Source of the DNA: Pseudomonas sp.
GTDB taxonomy: Bacteria > Pseudomonadota > Gammaproteobacteria > Pseudomonadales > Pseudomonadaceae
Reading direction: 5' to 3'
DNA: 58,468 nucleotides
NCBI RefSeq assembly: GCF_030690725.1
Contig: NZ_JAUYGD010000010.1
Coordinates: 1-58,468, forward strand
The notes under the pieces were generated by a model, which was not told where the DNA came from, searched no databases, and worked only from the letters and a program-made list of their open reading frames with translations. Below are positions 27,247 through 36,118 of the stretch, piece by piece. The translations under genes and the position numbers were made by a program. Numbering within the stretch: position 1 is the first letter of the stretch; each line of letters starts with the position of its first letter.

Positions 27247-27876
27247 TCAAGGACGAGCTTCTACTTCTGCTTCTACGCGGCGGTTGACAGCACGGCCGTC
27301 AGCGCTGGCGTTGTCCGCAACCGGACGACTTTCGCCATAGCCCACAGCGTTAACACGATTACTGCCTACGCCGTACTGGTTAACCAGTACATCACGCACC
27401 GCATTGGCACGACGCTCGGACAGATTTTGGTTGTATGCGTCGCTACCCACGGAGTCGGTATGACCTTCAACCACTGTGGTGGTCTGTGGGTACTGGGTCA
27501 GGAAGTCAGCCAGGTTTTTGATATCGCCGTAGCTTTCTGGTTTGACCTGGGCCTTGTCGAAGTCGAATTTGACGTCCAGCTCAACGCGTACTGCCTCGGC
27601 TGGTTCAGACACCACAACTTCTTCAACTACCACTTCTTCAACCACAACAACCTGCTCATCGCTGGCGCCATGCACCCAGCAATATGCAGCGGCCATACCT
27701 GCACCAACTACTGCACCGCCACCGGCCCATGTAGAGCTTTCAATAGCGCCCAGAGCAGCACCGCCCACACCGCCGATCGCGGCACAGGTTGGCCAATCCG
27801 TTTTCTGCAGCCCGGCACAACCGGTCAAAAAGGTACTCGCGACAATCAGGGGTAATGCTTTCCTGGTGATGCTCAT
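27247..27876 (-). CDS. OmpA family lipoprotein with glycine zipper
   Basis: 209 residues. Lipobox TFLTGC at about 15-20, glycine zipper (AIGGVGGAALGAIES...GGGAVVGAGM), then a low-complexity Val/Glu stretch (EEVVVEEVVVSEPAEA) in place of the calcium-binding-like insert of its neighbour, and an OmpA domain (VKFDFDKAQV, EGHTDSVGSDAYNQNLSERR, GYGESRPVADN). The OmpA parts of the two genes are almost identical, pointing to tandem duplication with divergence of the linker. RBS AGGAG before ATG. Confidence 0.85.
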   Translation of the reverse strand: MSITRKALPLIVASTFLTGCAGLQKTDWPTCAAIGGVGGAALGAIESSTWAGGGAVVGAGMAAAYCWVHGASDEQVVVVEEVVVEEVVVSEPAEAVRVELDVKFDFDKAQVKPESYGDIKNLADFLTQYPQTTTVVEGHTDSVGSDAYNQNLSERRANAVRDVLVNQYGVGSNRVNAVGYGESRPVADNASADGRAVNRRVEAEVEARP

Positions 27877-28040
27877 ATATACGTCTCCTATTGGTAAATC
27901 GGCAAAAACCGATACTGACGAAGTAAAGACGCCAGTAACAAAATATGCCAGAGAATATGCAAACGCATTACTAGCACAATCCGCACTAGGCCGCGTTACT
28001 GCTGCACGTTAGTCTTTGCGCACTTGAGCGAGGAGCCGTT

Positions 28041-28538
28041 ATGTCTGCAACCCCGTCCACCCGAACACCCCAGCAAGCCCTTGCCGCCCTGTTGGCACGC
28101 TACACGCCAGAACGCCTGTTGGTAGTCGGTAGCCGAAAACTACCTGCGATTGATGCATTTATCCAGGCCCACCCAAACTGCCATTTGATTCATGCAGACG
28201 CAGGCGCACTGCCCAGTGATGTGGCCGCGCAGCGTTTCGATCTGGCGTTGATCGTCGATTGCCTTGAGCATCTGCCGAAACGCACCGGACTAGAGCTGCT
28301 TGGTGGCATTCGCAATCTGAATGCCAGCCGAATGGCGGTACTGGTCGACCTGCAAGCCTGTGACTGGCAAGAAACCGACTTCTTTGCACTGGCCCTGCAG
28401 GCCAGCGAGTGTTTCCAGCGCGATGAACAGACACTCAACCTGTTCACCTATGACCTGCTCGACTACAAGCAAGTACCTGACTGGCTGAACGCCAAGTTCT
28501 GGGCCAACCCGGAAAACTTCGGCAAGTACTGGTGGTAA
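28041..28538 (+). CDS. DUF6231 family, methyltransferase-like protein
   Basis: 165 residues. [27 protein letters not shown] and [18 protein letters not shown] are spaced like motifs I, II and post-I of Rossmann methyltransferases, but the glycine-rich loop is not the classical one. The rest ends in an aromatic tail (NFGKYWW). I recall it as DUF6231, found in Pseudomonas; no function known. It starts a run of small genes and has GAGGAG before the ATG. Confidence 0.6.
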   Translation: MSATPSTRTPQQALAALLARYTPERLLVVGSRKLPAIDAFIQAHPNCHLIHADAGALPSDVAAQRFDLALIVDCLEHLPKRTGLELLGGIRNLNASRMAVLVDLQACDWQETDFFALALQASECFQRDEQTLNLFTYDLLDYKQVPDWLNAKFWANPENFGKYWW

Positions 28539-28542
28539 AGCC

Positions 28543-29013
28543 ATGAGCAGCACCACCTGCCCCTGCGGCAGCGGCCAACTGCTGACGCTCTGCTGCGGCC
28601 GTTATCACGCAGGTACTCCGGCACCCAGCGCCGAAGCCTTGATGCGCTCACGCTACAGCGCCTACGCCTTGGGACTGATCGATTACCTGGTGCACAGCAC
28701 ACTACCGGCCCAGCAAGCCGGCCTCGACCAGGACGCCATCCAAACCTGGAGTCTGAGCAGTACCTGGCTCGGACTTGAGGTCGAGCAGGCGCAGCTGATT
28801 GAGGGCGAACCGCAGCACGCCTATGTCACCTTTACCGCGCGCTGGCGTGATGAAGGCGGCGTGCACAGCCACCGCGAACGCTCGGCATTCGTGCGCAATA
28901 GCGGCAGCTGGTATTTCATTGACCCAACTGTCGAGTTGAAACTAGGCCGCAATGACGCCTGCCCCTGTGCCAGCGGGCAGAAGTTCAAGAAGTGCTGCTC
29001 AAGCTATTTTTGA
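28543..29013 (+). CDS. YchJ family protein with SEC-C motifs
   Basis: 156 residues. It has SEC-C type zinc motifs at both ends ([17 protein letters not shown] at about 5-21 and [13 protein letters not shown] at about 139-151) around an NTF2-like core ([22 protein letters not shown]). This is the UPF0225/YchJ layout. Function unclear; a zinc-binding helper role is likely. It starts 4 bases after the DUF6231 gene. Confidence 0.9.
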   Translation: MSSTTCPCGSGQLLTLCCGRYHAGTPAPSAEALMRSRYSAYALGLIDYLVHSTLPAQQAGLDQDAIQTWSLSSTWLGLEVEQAQLIEGEPQHAYVTFTARWRDEGGVHSHRERSAFVRNSGSWYFIDPTVELKLGRNDACPCASGQKFKKCCSSYF

Positions 29014-29072
29014 TGGCTTAGAGGGCCATTTGCGCAGAGAACAGTAAGTCACGGCTCCCTGCGCCGCGCGGG

Positions 29073-29645
29073 CTAATCCTGCAATTTCAGATGGGAGATA
29101 TCCGGTGGCGGCCCGGCCGGCGCTTTTTTCGCCTCGCCCATGTCACTGCCAGGCGGCGCCAGGCTGAACTGCGACAAATCCAGGGCCGGGGCCTGCACCT
29201 GCGGCTTGCCGTCCTGTACATCGTCGCCCAGCGGCGCGATACCAAAATCCGGCGCATCGACTTCTGCAAACGCAGCCATATATTCATCACGTGGCGCGAC
29301 CTGCAGGCGCCCCGCAGGCTGACTGCTGGCCGCCTGCACAGATGCCGCAACCAGGGCGGCAACTGGCGTTGTGGCAGCAGCGGGTGGTGCGGCCAATTCG
29401 ATTTCTTCGATTTCATCATCCAGGCAGGCCACTTCGGCCACAGCCCCAGCGCGCTCCAGCGTCGAGCGGTATTTTTCCGCCCCTGCCGCATCCAGGTTGC
29501 TTTTGATCACGATACGCCGCCCCGAGAACAGCAGCGCCAGGCGCTGTTCATCCGCCTGGAACAGCTTGGCCAGGTTGGCCTTCACCAACTCCAGCTGGGC
29601 ACCCGGAACCAACTGCGCACTGAAGGCAATTTCGTAGCGAGCCAT
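29073..29645 (-). CDS. Hypothetical protein with N-terminal alpha-beta domain and Pro/Ala-rich tail
   Basis: 190 residues. The first ~75 (ARYEIAFSAQLVPGAQLELV, LFSGRRIVIKSNLDAAGAEK) form a domain I associate with the N-terminus of several uncharacterised Pseudomonas proteins. The rest is Ala/Pro/Asp-rich and probably disordered, with no membrane segment. ATG 29645 is chosen over 29651 because AGGAG is 7 bases from it. No family name can be given with confidence. Confidence 0.55.
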   Translation of the reverse strand: MARYEIAFSAQLVPGAQLELVKANLAKLFQADEQRLALLFSGRRIVIKSNLDAAGAEKYRSTLERAGAVAEVACLDDEIEEIELAAPPAAATTPVAALVAASVQAASSQPAGRLQVAPRDEYMAAFAEVDAPDFGIAPLGDDVQDGKPQVQAPALDLSQFSLAPPGSDMGEAKKAPAGPPPDISHLKLQD

Positions 29646-29757
29646 GGTCATACTCCTGTCCTATTCGTTGCTCAGTATGGCGCAGGTTTTTTTACCGTCA
29701 CAACAGGTTGCAGCCAAGCACTTGCTTGTTACACTGATGCGTCATTCGGAGTATGCA

Positions 29758-30249
29758 ATGTTTTATCAGGCGCAAACGATAAGAATTCTCAGCCTATTGA
29801 TGTTTTTTGGCCTCTTGTCGGGCCTTAGCGGTTGTTCCTCTCCAGGCGATCTGAAGTCGCCCGAAGTTCGTCTCGTTAAAGTCGACGTGGTTAAAGCCAA
29901 ACTGTTGGAGCAGCAGTTCACGCTGCGCTTTCGCATCGATAACCCCAACAATTTCAGCCTGCCGGTGCGCGGGATGGATTACTTGGTGCATCTGAACCAG
30001 GTCAAACTGGCTGAAGGCGAATCCAATGTTTCGTTTACCGTACCTGCCCACGGCCATCACAACTTCTCCATACCGGTGCGCACCAACCTCTGGCGTCACC
30101 TGCGGCAGATCGTCAAAGCCCTGGAAAAACCCGATCAACCCATCCCCTATCGTCTGCAAGGCGCAGTAAAAACTGGCTGGCTGTTCGGACAGAGCGTGCA
30201 CATGTCGCGCAATGGCGAGATAATTCCCGGCGATTACATCCCGGAGTAA
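29758..30249 (+). CDS. LEA type 2 (WHy domain) lipoprotein
   Basis: 163 residues. The signal [26 protein letters not shown] ends in a lipobox. The mature part has the WHy/LEA2 pattern [22 protein letters not shown] and [12 protein letters not shown], an Ig-like beta-sandwich. Bacterial members occur in stress or desiccation contexts; the role here is unknown. Start set by CGGAG 7 bases upstream. Followed at 5 bases by the SEC-C mini-gene. Confidence 0.8.
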   Translation: MFYQAQTIRILSLLMFFGLLSGLSGCSSPGDLKSPEVRLVKVDVVKAKLLEQQFTLRFRIDNPNNFSLPVRGMDYLVHLNQVKLAEGESNVSFTVPAHGHHNFSIPVRTNLWRHLRQIVKALEKPDQPIPYRLQGAVKTGWLFGQSVHMSRNGEIIPGDYIPE

Positions 30250-30254
30250 CTCGC

Positions 30255-30458
30255 ATGACCCAGCAAGAACACGTCCACGGCCCTGACTGCAATCACGACC
30301 ACGATCACGCGCACCAGCATGATCACGGCCATGTACATGGCCCGCACTGCAATCACAGCCATCAGGAACCTGCGCGCAACGCCTTGAAAGACGTTGGCCG
30401 CAACGACCCCTGCCCGTGCGGCAGCGAGAAGAAATTCAAGAAATGCCACGGCGCATAA
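30255..30458 (+). CDS. Small His-rich SEC-C protein
   Basis: 67 residues. Residues 6-37 are dominated by His and Asp ([20 protein letters not shown] then [11 protein letters not shown]) with two Cys. The C-terminal 20 carry a SEC-C motif ([13 protein letters not shown]). Such a combination should bind several divalent metal ions, probably zinc or nickel. It lies in an operon between the LEA2 lipoprotein and the DUF2489 gene, with GGAG before the ATG. Confidence 0.85.
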   Translation: MTQQEHVHGPDCNHDHDHAHQHDHGHVHGPHCNHSHQEPARNALKDVGRNDPCPCGSEKKFKKCHGA

Positions 30459-30465
30459 GCCTGTG

Positions 30466-30921
30466 ATGAACAACCTCGTCCTGATCGGCAGCGGCGTATT
30501 GATTGCCGCCTTGGCACTCTACGCCCTGCAACTGTGGCGACGTGTCTGGGCCCAGGAAAAAGCCCAGGCTGCAGCGCTCAACACCCAGCGCGAACGCATT
30601 GGCGGTGACCTGTATATCCTCGCCAGCAGTTTGCTCGAGGGTCAGTTGCCGCTGATCGAGGGCGCCATTCGGATCAAGGTACTGCTGGACAACTACGACA
30701 GCCGCCTTAGCCAGGATCAGCGCTGTGAGGTTTTTCACCTGCTGTTCGCGGCAACCGCCCAGGTGCCGACCCACGCCGAGTGGAAGGCCCTGGAGAGAAA
30801 CGTGCGCCGCCAGCATGAGCAACACTTCAGCGAACTCGAGTTGCAGCACAAGGCAGCTGCTCGCGCCGCCGCCCGCTGGCTGCTTGATGAAGCCCTGCCG
30901 CCCCTGCGCAAAAGCGCCTGA
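30466..30921 (+). CDS. DUF2489 family protein
   Basis: 151 residues. One N-terminal membrane helix ([20 protein letters not shown]) then a helical, soluble region ([23 protein letters not shown] core, then [20 protein letters not shown]). This corresponds to DUF2489, which has no known role. It is 7 bases after the SEC-C gene, likely same operon. ATG at 30466 chosen because the frame before it belongs to the SEC-C gene. Confidence 0.7.
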   Translation: MNNLVLIGSGVLIAALALYALQLWRRVWAQEKAQAAALNTQRERIGGDLYILASSLLEGQLPLIEGAIRIKVLLDNYDSRLSQDQRCEVFHLLFAATAQVPTHAEWKALERNVRRQHEQHFSELELQHKAAARAAARWLLDEALPPLRKSA

Positions 30922-30926
30922 TTCGC

Positions 30927-30956
30927 CCGCCACGCGCCTTGTCAGGCGCATGGCGG
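30927..30956. repeat. Inverted repeat after the DUF2489 gene
   Basis: CCGCCA-C-GCGCCT and AGGCGC-A-TGGCGG form a stem with one mismatch and a TGTC loop, 6 bases after the stop. No T-run follows. Confidence 0.5.
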
Positions 30957-31049
30957 CTGGCTAACGTAGTACGTCCGCACCTGCGCGCCCACGCACCTGG
31001 AAAGCGCACACCCCAACCGACCGTTTTCCACCCGCAAGGAGCCTGCTGC

Positions 31050-33587
31050 ATGCTAGCGCGCGCGTTACGCCCCATGGCCCACCTCAGCCTCGCAGCCGTA
31101 TTAACGGCCGTCGTCACGCTCACAGGTTGCCAGTCATTACTGAACAGCCGTTACAGCGACAGCGTGCACCCGGATCAAGGCATCGTCCGGGTCAAGGGCC
31201 TGGCGCAAAGCGTAGTAATCCGCCGCAACCCCCTGGGCATGCCGCTGATCGAAACCACCACCTTCCATGACGCGCTGTTCGCCCTCGGCTATGTGCATGC
31301 CAGCGACCGCCTCAGCCAGATGGTCGGCCTGCGCTTGATGGCCGAGGGCCGCCTGGCCGAAATGGCCGGCCCCGGCGTGCTGGAAATGGACCGCTTTATG
31401 CGCGCGGTCAACCTGAAGAAAAGCGCCGAGGTGCTCTACAGCAACGCCTCGCCGCGGATCAAACGCTTCTTCGAGGTCTATGCCCGCGGGGTCAACGCCT
31501 ACCTGTTCCGCTACCGCGACAAGCTGCCAATGGACCTGGCCGAGTCTGGCTATCGCCCGGCGTACTGGAAGGCCGAGGACTCGGTGCTGGTGTTCTGCCT
31601 GCTGAACTTTGGCCTGGCGGTCAACCTGCAGGAAGAAATCGCCTCACTGGTACTGGCACAGAAAGTCGGCAGCGAGCAGCTCGCCTGGCTGCTGCCAACC
31701 TACCCCGATGAGCCGTTGCCACTGGAGGAAGCCGCCAAACTCAAAGGGCTCGACCTCAAGGGCCAACTGGCCGGCTTGAGCGATGTCAGCGCAGCCGTCA
31801 GCCAGTTTGCCGACGCGCATATGCTCGGCGTAGCGGCGTCCAACAACTGGGCCTTTGCCCCACAGCGCACACGCAGCGGCAAAAGCCTGCTGGCCAACGA
31901 CACCCACCTGCCGCTGTCGATGCCCTCGGTGTGGAATTTCGTGCAGATCCGCTCACCCAAATACCAGGCCGCTGGCGTGTCGATTGCCGGCGTCCCGGCG
32001 GTGGTGGCCGGCTTCAACGGCAAACTGGGCTGGGGCATGACCATGGTCATGGGTGACAACCAGGATCTGTTCCTCGAACAGGTCAGGCGTCAAGGTGGCC
32101 GCCTGCACTACCTGGCCGACGGCAAATGGCTGCCCACACTGGAGCGCCAGGAAACCTTCTTTATCAAAGGCCAGCGGCCAATCCGCGAAACCATTTTTGA
32201 AACCCGTCACGGCCCGCTGCTGAACTCGGTACTGGGCGAACGCAAGCACATGCTGCAACCCATGCAGCTGAGCAGCGGCTATGGTCTGGCGCTGAAAACC
32301 ACCCAATTCGAAGCAGACAAGACCCTGGATGCCTTCTTCGACCTGTCGCGCGCCCAGTCGGTTGAGCAGGCCTTTGAAGCCACCCGCGAAGTGCGCGCTA
32401 TGCCGCTGAACATCGTATTTGCCGATGCGCAGCATATCGGCTGGCAAGTCACCGGACGCTTCCCCAACCGCCGTGCGGGACAGGGCCTGATGCCCTCCCC
32501 TGGCTGGGACAGCCAGTACGACTGGGACGGTTTCGCCGACCCGATGCTGCATCCCTACGACCAGGATCCGCCTGAAGGCTGGCTCGGCACCGCCAACCAC
32601 CGCACCGTACCGCGTGGCTACGGCATGCAACTGTCCAACTCCTGGTTCTACCCTGAGCGCGCCGAACGCATTGCCGCGCTGGCAGCCACCGGCAGGCATG
32701 ACACCCAGAGCATGATTGCCATGCAGTACGACCAGACTTCACCTTTTGTGGCCAAGCTGCAGAACATGTTCAGCGCACCGGGCATGGCTGAAGGCCTGCA
32801 AGCCGCTATCGATGCCCTGCCGGCAGCCGAGCGCAGCAAAGCCGGCGAAGCGTACAGCCGACTGATGAAGTTCGACGGAAAAATGACCGCCACCTCGGCA
32901 GACGCAGCGCTGTACAGCGCCTTCCTCTACCAGAGCGCACGGGACATCTTCCTCGACGAATTGGGGCCGGACAGCACAGCTGCCTGGAAGGCTTTGGTCG
33001 AGACCGCCAACAGCTCCTACTCCGCCCAGGCCGACCATTTGCTGGGCCGTGACGACAGCCCGTTCTGGAACGACACCCGCACCGCACAGCGTGAAGATAA
33101 ACCCACCATCCTGGCGCGCAGCCTCGCAGGCGCCGTCACCCTGCTGGAAAGCAAGCTGGGTAGCGAACGCAGTGCCTGGCAGTGGGGCAAGTTGCACACC
33201 TACAACTGGACCACCGAAACCAGCCAACTGGCGCAGTACATGAGCGCCAGCCAACGCACCAGCATCAATGCCATCAAGGGTTATCTGGATCGCGGCCCCT
33301 ACCCAGCGGGCGGTGATCACAGCACGCTGAACGTGGCGGCCTACAACTGGGGCGAGAACTTCGACACCTGGCTGATTCCGGCCATGCGCATCGTCGTCGA
33401 CTTCGGTCGCGAGGAGCCGCTGATCGGTCTCAACAGCTCCGGGCAGTCCGGCAACCCCGCCAGCAGACACTACGCCGACGGCATCGATGCCTGGCTCAAG
33501 GGCAGCTATATGAGCTTCCCCTTCCAGTCGCAAAACCTCGACAAGGTGTATGGCACCAAGCGCCTGCTGCTGACGCCAGCGAACTGA
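31050..33587 (+). CDS. quiP: Acyl-homoserine lactone acylase (penicillin amidase family)
   Basis: 845 residues, close to P. aeruginosa QuiP (about 847). An N-terminal signal ends in LTGC, so the precursor may be lipidated. Ser264 in [16 protein letters not shown] is the expected N-terminal nucleophile of the beta chain after autocleavage of the Ntn precursor, with [13 protein letters not shown] and [13 protein letters not shown] after it. QuiP cleaves the amide of long-chain AHL signals; a different amide substrate is possible here. Start from AAGGAG at about 31036. It follows the small-gene block as in P. aeruginosa. Confidence 0.8.
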   Translation: MLARALRPMAHLSLAAVLTAVVTLTGCQSLLNSRYSDSVHPDQGIVRVKGLAQSVVIRRNPLGMPLIETTTFHDALFALGYVHASDRLSQMVGLRLMAEGRLAEMAGPGVLEMDRFMRAVNLKKSAEVLYSNASPRIKRFFEVYARGVNAYLFRYRDKLPMDLAESGYRPAYWKAEDSVLVFCLLNFGLAVNLQEEIASLVLAQKVGSEQLAWLLPTYPDEPLPLEEAAKLKGLDLKGQLAGLSDVSAAVSQFADAHMLGVAASNNWAFAPQRTRSGKSLLANDTHLPLSMPSVWNFVQIRSPKYQAAGVSIAGVPAVVAGFNGKLGWGMTMVMGDNQDLFLEQVRRQGGRLHYLADGKWLPTLERQETFFIKGQRPIRETIFETRHGPLLNSVLGERKHMLQPMQLSSGYGLALKTTQFEADKTLDAFFDLSRAQSVEQAFEATREVRAMPLNIVFADAQHIGWQVTGRFPNRRAGQGLMPSPGWDSQYDWDGFADPMLHPYDQDPPEGWLGTANHRTVPRGYGMQLSNSWFYPERAERIAALAATGRHDTQSMIAMQYDQTSPFVAKLQNMFSAPGMAEGLQAAIDALPAAERSKAGEAYSRLMKFDGKMTATSADAALYSAFLYQSARDIFLDELGPDSTAAWKALVETANSSYSAQADHLLGRDDSPFWNDTRTAQREDKPTILARSLAGAVTLLESKLGSERSAWQWGKLHTYNWTTETSQLAQYMSASQRTSINAIKGYLDRGPYPAGGDHSTLNVAAYNWGENFDTWLIPAMRIVVDFGREEPLIGLNSSGQSGNPASRHYADGIDAWLKGSYMSFPFQSQNLDKVYGTKRLLLTPAN

Positions 33588-33690
33588 AGCAGAACCATGA
33601 CTTAACGACCGTTCGTCGGCCTCCACTGAACCAATTCAGCGGCGGCCGCTCTGAGAAAGTGGACTTACTCCATAGATCATCATCGTTTTA

Positions 33691-33715
33691 GGGCGCTTTT
33701 AGCGCCCTTTCTTTT
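33691..33715 (+). terminator. Rho-independent terminator of quiP
   Basis: GGGCGCT (33691-33697), loop TTT, AGCGCCC (33701-33707), then TTTCTTTT. Confidence 0.88.
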
Positions 33716-33740
33716 GCCCGCAATTCCTCGACGCACCTCA

Positions 33741-33795
33741 GGCCATCGCTGCGCGAGGCGTCAAACTTCTCCAGGCAATTTTTTATGGCCTGCCA
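33741..33795 (+). repeat. Direct repeat, copy 1
   Basis: Shares GGCCATCGCTGCGC at its start and CTCCAGGCAATTTTTT near its end with 33816-33868, with a variable middle. Each copy holds a CAGGCAATTTTTT(AT)GCCTG-type hairpin. Confidence 0.75.
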
Positions 33796-33815
33796 TCCCT
33801 GACGGCCACCCTACG

Positions 33816-33868
33816 GGCCATCGCTGCGCAACGTTAAAAATTGCTCCAGGCAATTTTTTGCCTGCGAC
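33816..33868 (+). repeat. Direct repeat, copy 2
   Basis: Second copy of the unit at 33741-33795, starting 75 bases later. The shared blocks are exact; the middle 15 bases differ. Confidence 0.75.
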
Positions 33869-34023
33869 TCGCCCCACTTCTACAGACATGCAGCTCTAGC
33901 GTGCACTTTGCAGCCAGTTCAACGTAAGCTTTGCGCCTTGATAGCGCTTGATGCCATACCGCCGGATATTGCTGCCGCGCGACCGCACAAGCCATGTGTT
34001 CTGCTCCCAGTGAGGACTTTGAA

Positions 34024-34851
34024 ATGAGCAATCGCCAAGCCGAAATCGCCGCCGCCCTCGATGTGGTGCCGCCTTTCGCAGATACCGCCGCGCTGGTGGC
34101 GCAGATCGACAAGCGCAAGGCCTTTATCAAGCAGTGCCTGCGCAACTCCAGCCTGAAAGTGCTGGTACTGGGCATCAGTGGCGGCGTCGACTCCCTCACC
34201 GCAGGGCGCCTGGCCCAACTTTCTGTGGAAGAGTTGCGCAGTGAGACCGGCGACAACGCCTATCGCTTTATCGCCGTACGCCTACCCCACGGCACTCAGC
34301 ATGACGAGCAAGACGCTCAGGACTCACTGAAATTTATTCGCGCCGACGAAGAAGACACGGTGAATATCGCGGACAGCGTACTGGGCCTCGGCGAGCAGGT
34401 GACTCATCTGCAGAAGCTTAGCGATGCCCGCCGCGACTTCGTCACCGGCAATATCAAGGCGCGCATCCGCATGGTCGCCCAGTTCGCCATCGCCAACGCC
34501 AACAATGGCCTAGTGATCGGCACCGACCACGCCGCCGAAGCGCTGATGGGCTTCTTCACCAAGTTCGGCGACGGCGCCTGCGACCTCGCCCCGCTATCGG
34601 GCCTGGTCAAGGGCCAGGTGCGGGCCATCGCCAAGCACCTCGGCGCCCCGGAAAATCTGGTGTTCAAGGTACCCACCGCCGACCTGGAAGAACTGCGCCC
34701 CGGCAAGCCCGATGAAGAGGCCCACGGCGTCAGCTACGCGGAAATCGATGCCTTCCTCCATGGCCAGCCCGTGCGCGAGGACGCCTACGCCATCATCGTG
34801 CGCACCTACGACGCCACTCGCCATAAGCGCGAACTGCCGCTGGTCCCCTGA
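34024..34851 (+). CDS. nadE: Ammonia-dependent NAD+ synthetase
   Basis: 275 residues, the length of the NH3-dependent form without glutaminase domain. It adenylates and amidates nicotinate adenine dinucleotide to NAD. The ATP pyrophosphatase loop [16 protein letters not shown] is near 45-60, followed by [14 protein letters not shown] and [23 protein letters not shown] at 34024 chosen because the protein start matches the family and GAGGA lies upstream. Confidence 0.96.
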   Translation: MSNRQAEIAAALDVVPPFADTAALVAQIDKRKAFIKQCLRNSSLKVLVLGISGGVDSLTAGRLAQLSVEELRSETGDNAYRFIAVRLPHGTQHDEQDAQDSLKFIRADEEDTVNIADSVLGLGEQVTHLQKLSDARRDFVTGNIKARIRMVAQFAIANANNGLVIGTDHAAEALMGFFTKFGDGACDLAPLSGLVKGQVRAIAKHLGAPENLVFKVPTADLEELRPGKPDEEAHGVSYAEIDAFLHGQPVREDAYAIIVRTYDATRHKRELPLVP

Positions 34852-34867
34852 GTTTCTGAACCCCATG

Positions 34868-34894
34868 AAAAAGCCGGGCAATGCCCGGCTTTTT
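34868..34894. terminator. Bidirectional terminator between nadE and dcd
   Basis: AAAAAGCCGGGC, loop AAT, GCCCGGCTTTTT: a perfect 12-bp stem with A and T tracts, serving both convergent genes. Confidence 0.92.
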
Positions 34895-34909
34895 CATTAC
34901 AGCGACCGA

Positions 34910-35476
34910 TCAAGCCCTGGGCAGGGTCACACCTAGCTGGCCCTGATACTTGCCACCGCGATCTTTATAAGACACTTCGCACGCCTCATCGGACTGCAGG
35001 AACAGCATCTGCGCCACGCCTTCGTTGGCGTAGATCTTCGCGGGCAAAGTAGTGGTGTTGGAGAATTCCAGGGTCACGTGGCCTTCCCACTCTGGCTCCA
35101 ACGGGGTGACGTTGACGATGATGCCGCAGCGCGCATAAGTGCTCTTGCCCAGGCAGATGGTCAGTACGTCGCGGGGAATGCGGAAGAACTCCACGGTGCG
35201 CGCCAGGGCGAAGGAGTTCGGCGGGATGATGCAGACATCGCTTTTCACATCGACAAAGCTCTTCTCATCGAAGTTCTTCGGGTCGACGGTCGCCGAATTG
35301 ATGTTGGTGAACACCTTGAACTCATCGGCGCAGCGCACATCGTAGCCGTAGCTGGAAACACCATAGGAAATCAGCGGCTGTGCGCCCTCGGCACGTACCT
35401 GACGCTCGACGAAGGGCTCGATCATGCCGTGCTCTTGAGCCATGCGGCGAATCCACTTATCCGATTTGATGCTCAT
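34910..35476 (-). CDS. dcd: dCTP deaminase
   Basis: 188 residues, the usual length. It deaminates dCTP to dUTP for dTMP synthesis. Visible are [16 protein letters not shown], the nucleotide-binding [20 protein letters not shown] and the catalytic glutamate in [10 protein letters not shown]. The ATG at 35476 has AGGACAG upstream and gives the conserved N-terminus; the frame runs open farther but without support. Confidence 0.96.
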   Translation of the reverse strand: MSIKSDKWIRRMAQEHGMIEPFVERQVRAEGAQPLISYGVSSYGYDVRCADEFKVFTNINSATVDPKNFDEKSFVDVKSDVCIIPPNSFALARTVEFFRIPRDVLTICLGKSTYARCGIIVNVTPLEPEWEGHVTLEFSNTTTLPAKIYANEGVAQMLFLQSDEACEVSYKDRGGKYQGQLGVTLPRA

Positions 35477-35799
35477 GGCGTCTGTCCTGCTATAGCGAAG
35501 GGTGAAAAGTGCACGCATCTTACCGGGGCCAGCGGTTGGGTTCAAAGGCTCTTGAGCCACCGCAGCGCGCAAAACGGCAAACAGTCTGTCCGTCGCTAAA
35601 TAACAGAAAGATGCACAGAGCATTCGCGCTTAGCGTTAAAAGCGAGTATGGTTGTTTCACTGTGCTGCATGTGTCACCGCGAATCGCTACTTGATGCCTA
35701 GATTTCGATCCAAACATCGTCCGACTCCTAGTACTCGTTGCACTCAGTCCCGGCCTGGGCTTTTCCAGGGCTGTTAATAAATTTGTTAGGAGACATAAC
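35477..35799. other. 323-base gap between dcd and the cold-shock gene
   Basis: It must contain the dcd promoter and the long 5' leader usual for cold-shock mRNAs. A CCTGG-GCTTTT-CCAGG hairpin lies near 35755-35770, about 30-45 bases before the cold-shock start codon. No promoter boxes were convincing. Confidence 0.4.
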
Positions 35800-36009
35800 A
35801 TGTCGAATCGTCAGAATGGCACCGTCAAGTGGTTCAACGATGAAAAAGGCTACGGCTTCATCACCCCACAGTCCGGTGACGACCTCTTCGTACACTTCAA
35901 AGCTATCCAGAGCGATGGCTTCAAGAGCCTGAAAGAAGGCCAGGCAGTGACTTTCGTCGCTACCCGTGGCCAGAAAGGCATGCAAGCTGAGGAAGTTCAG
36001 GTTGTATAA
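35800..36009 (+). CDS. Cold-shock protein, CspA family
   Basis: 69 residues. RNP1 (KGYGFIT) and RNP2 (DLFVHF) are intact in the five-stranded OB fold ([20 protein letters not shown]). It binds single-stranded RNA and DNA and keeps mRNA unfolded. TAGGAG precedes the ATG. Which paralog (CapB, CspA, CspD-like) it represents cannot be decided. Confidence 0.95.
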   Translation: MSNRQNGTVKWFNDEKGYGFITPQSGDDLFVHFKAIQSDGFKSLKEGQAVTFVATRGQKGMQAEEVQVV

Positions 36010-36030
36010 CCTGCACTAACCTCGCTTGAT

Positions 36031-36060
36031 AAAAAGCCCCGCCTAGTGCGGGGCTTTTTT
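36031..36060 (+). terminator. Terminator of the cold-shock gene
   Basis: AAAAA, GCCCCGC (36036-36042), CTAGT loop, GCGGGGC (36048-36054), then six T. Confidence 0.93.
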
Positions 36061-36118
36061 ATGGGCGCTTATTTATCTTCGCGCACGATGTGGCGCACTT
36101 GCGTGCGCCACTACCAAA

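Larger units (their letters stand above)
33588..34023. other. 436-base gap between quiP and nadE
   Basis: Contains a strong terminator (33691-33715), two copies of a ~53-base direct repeat (33741-33795 and 33816-33868), and the leader of nadE. No gene was seen. Confidence 0.6.
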
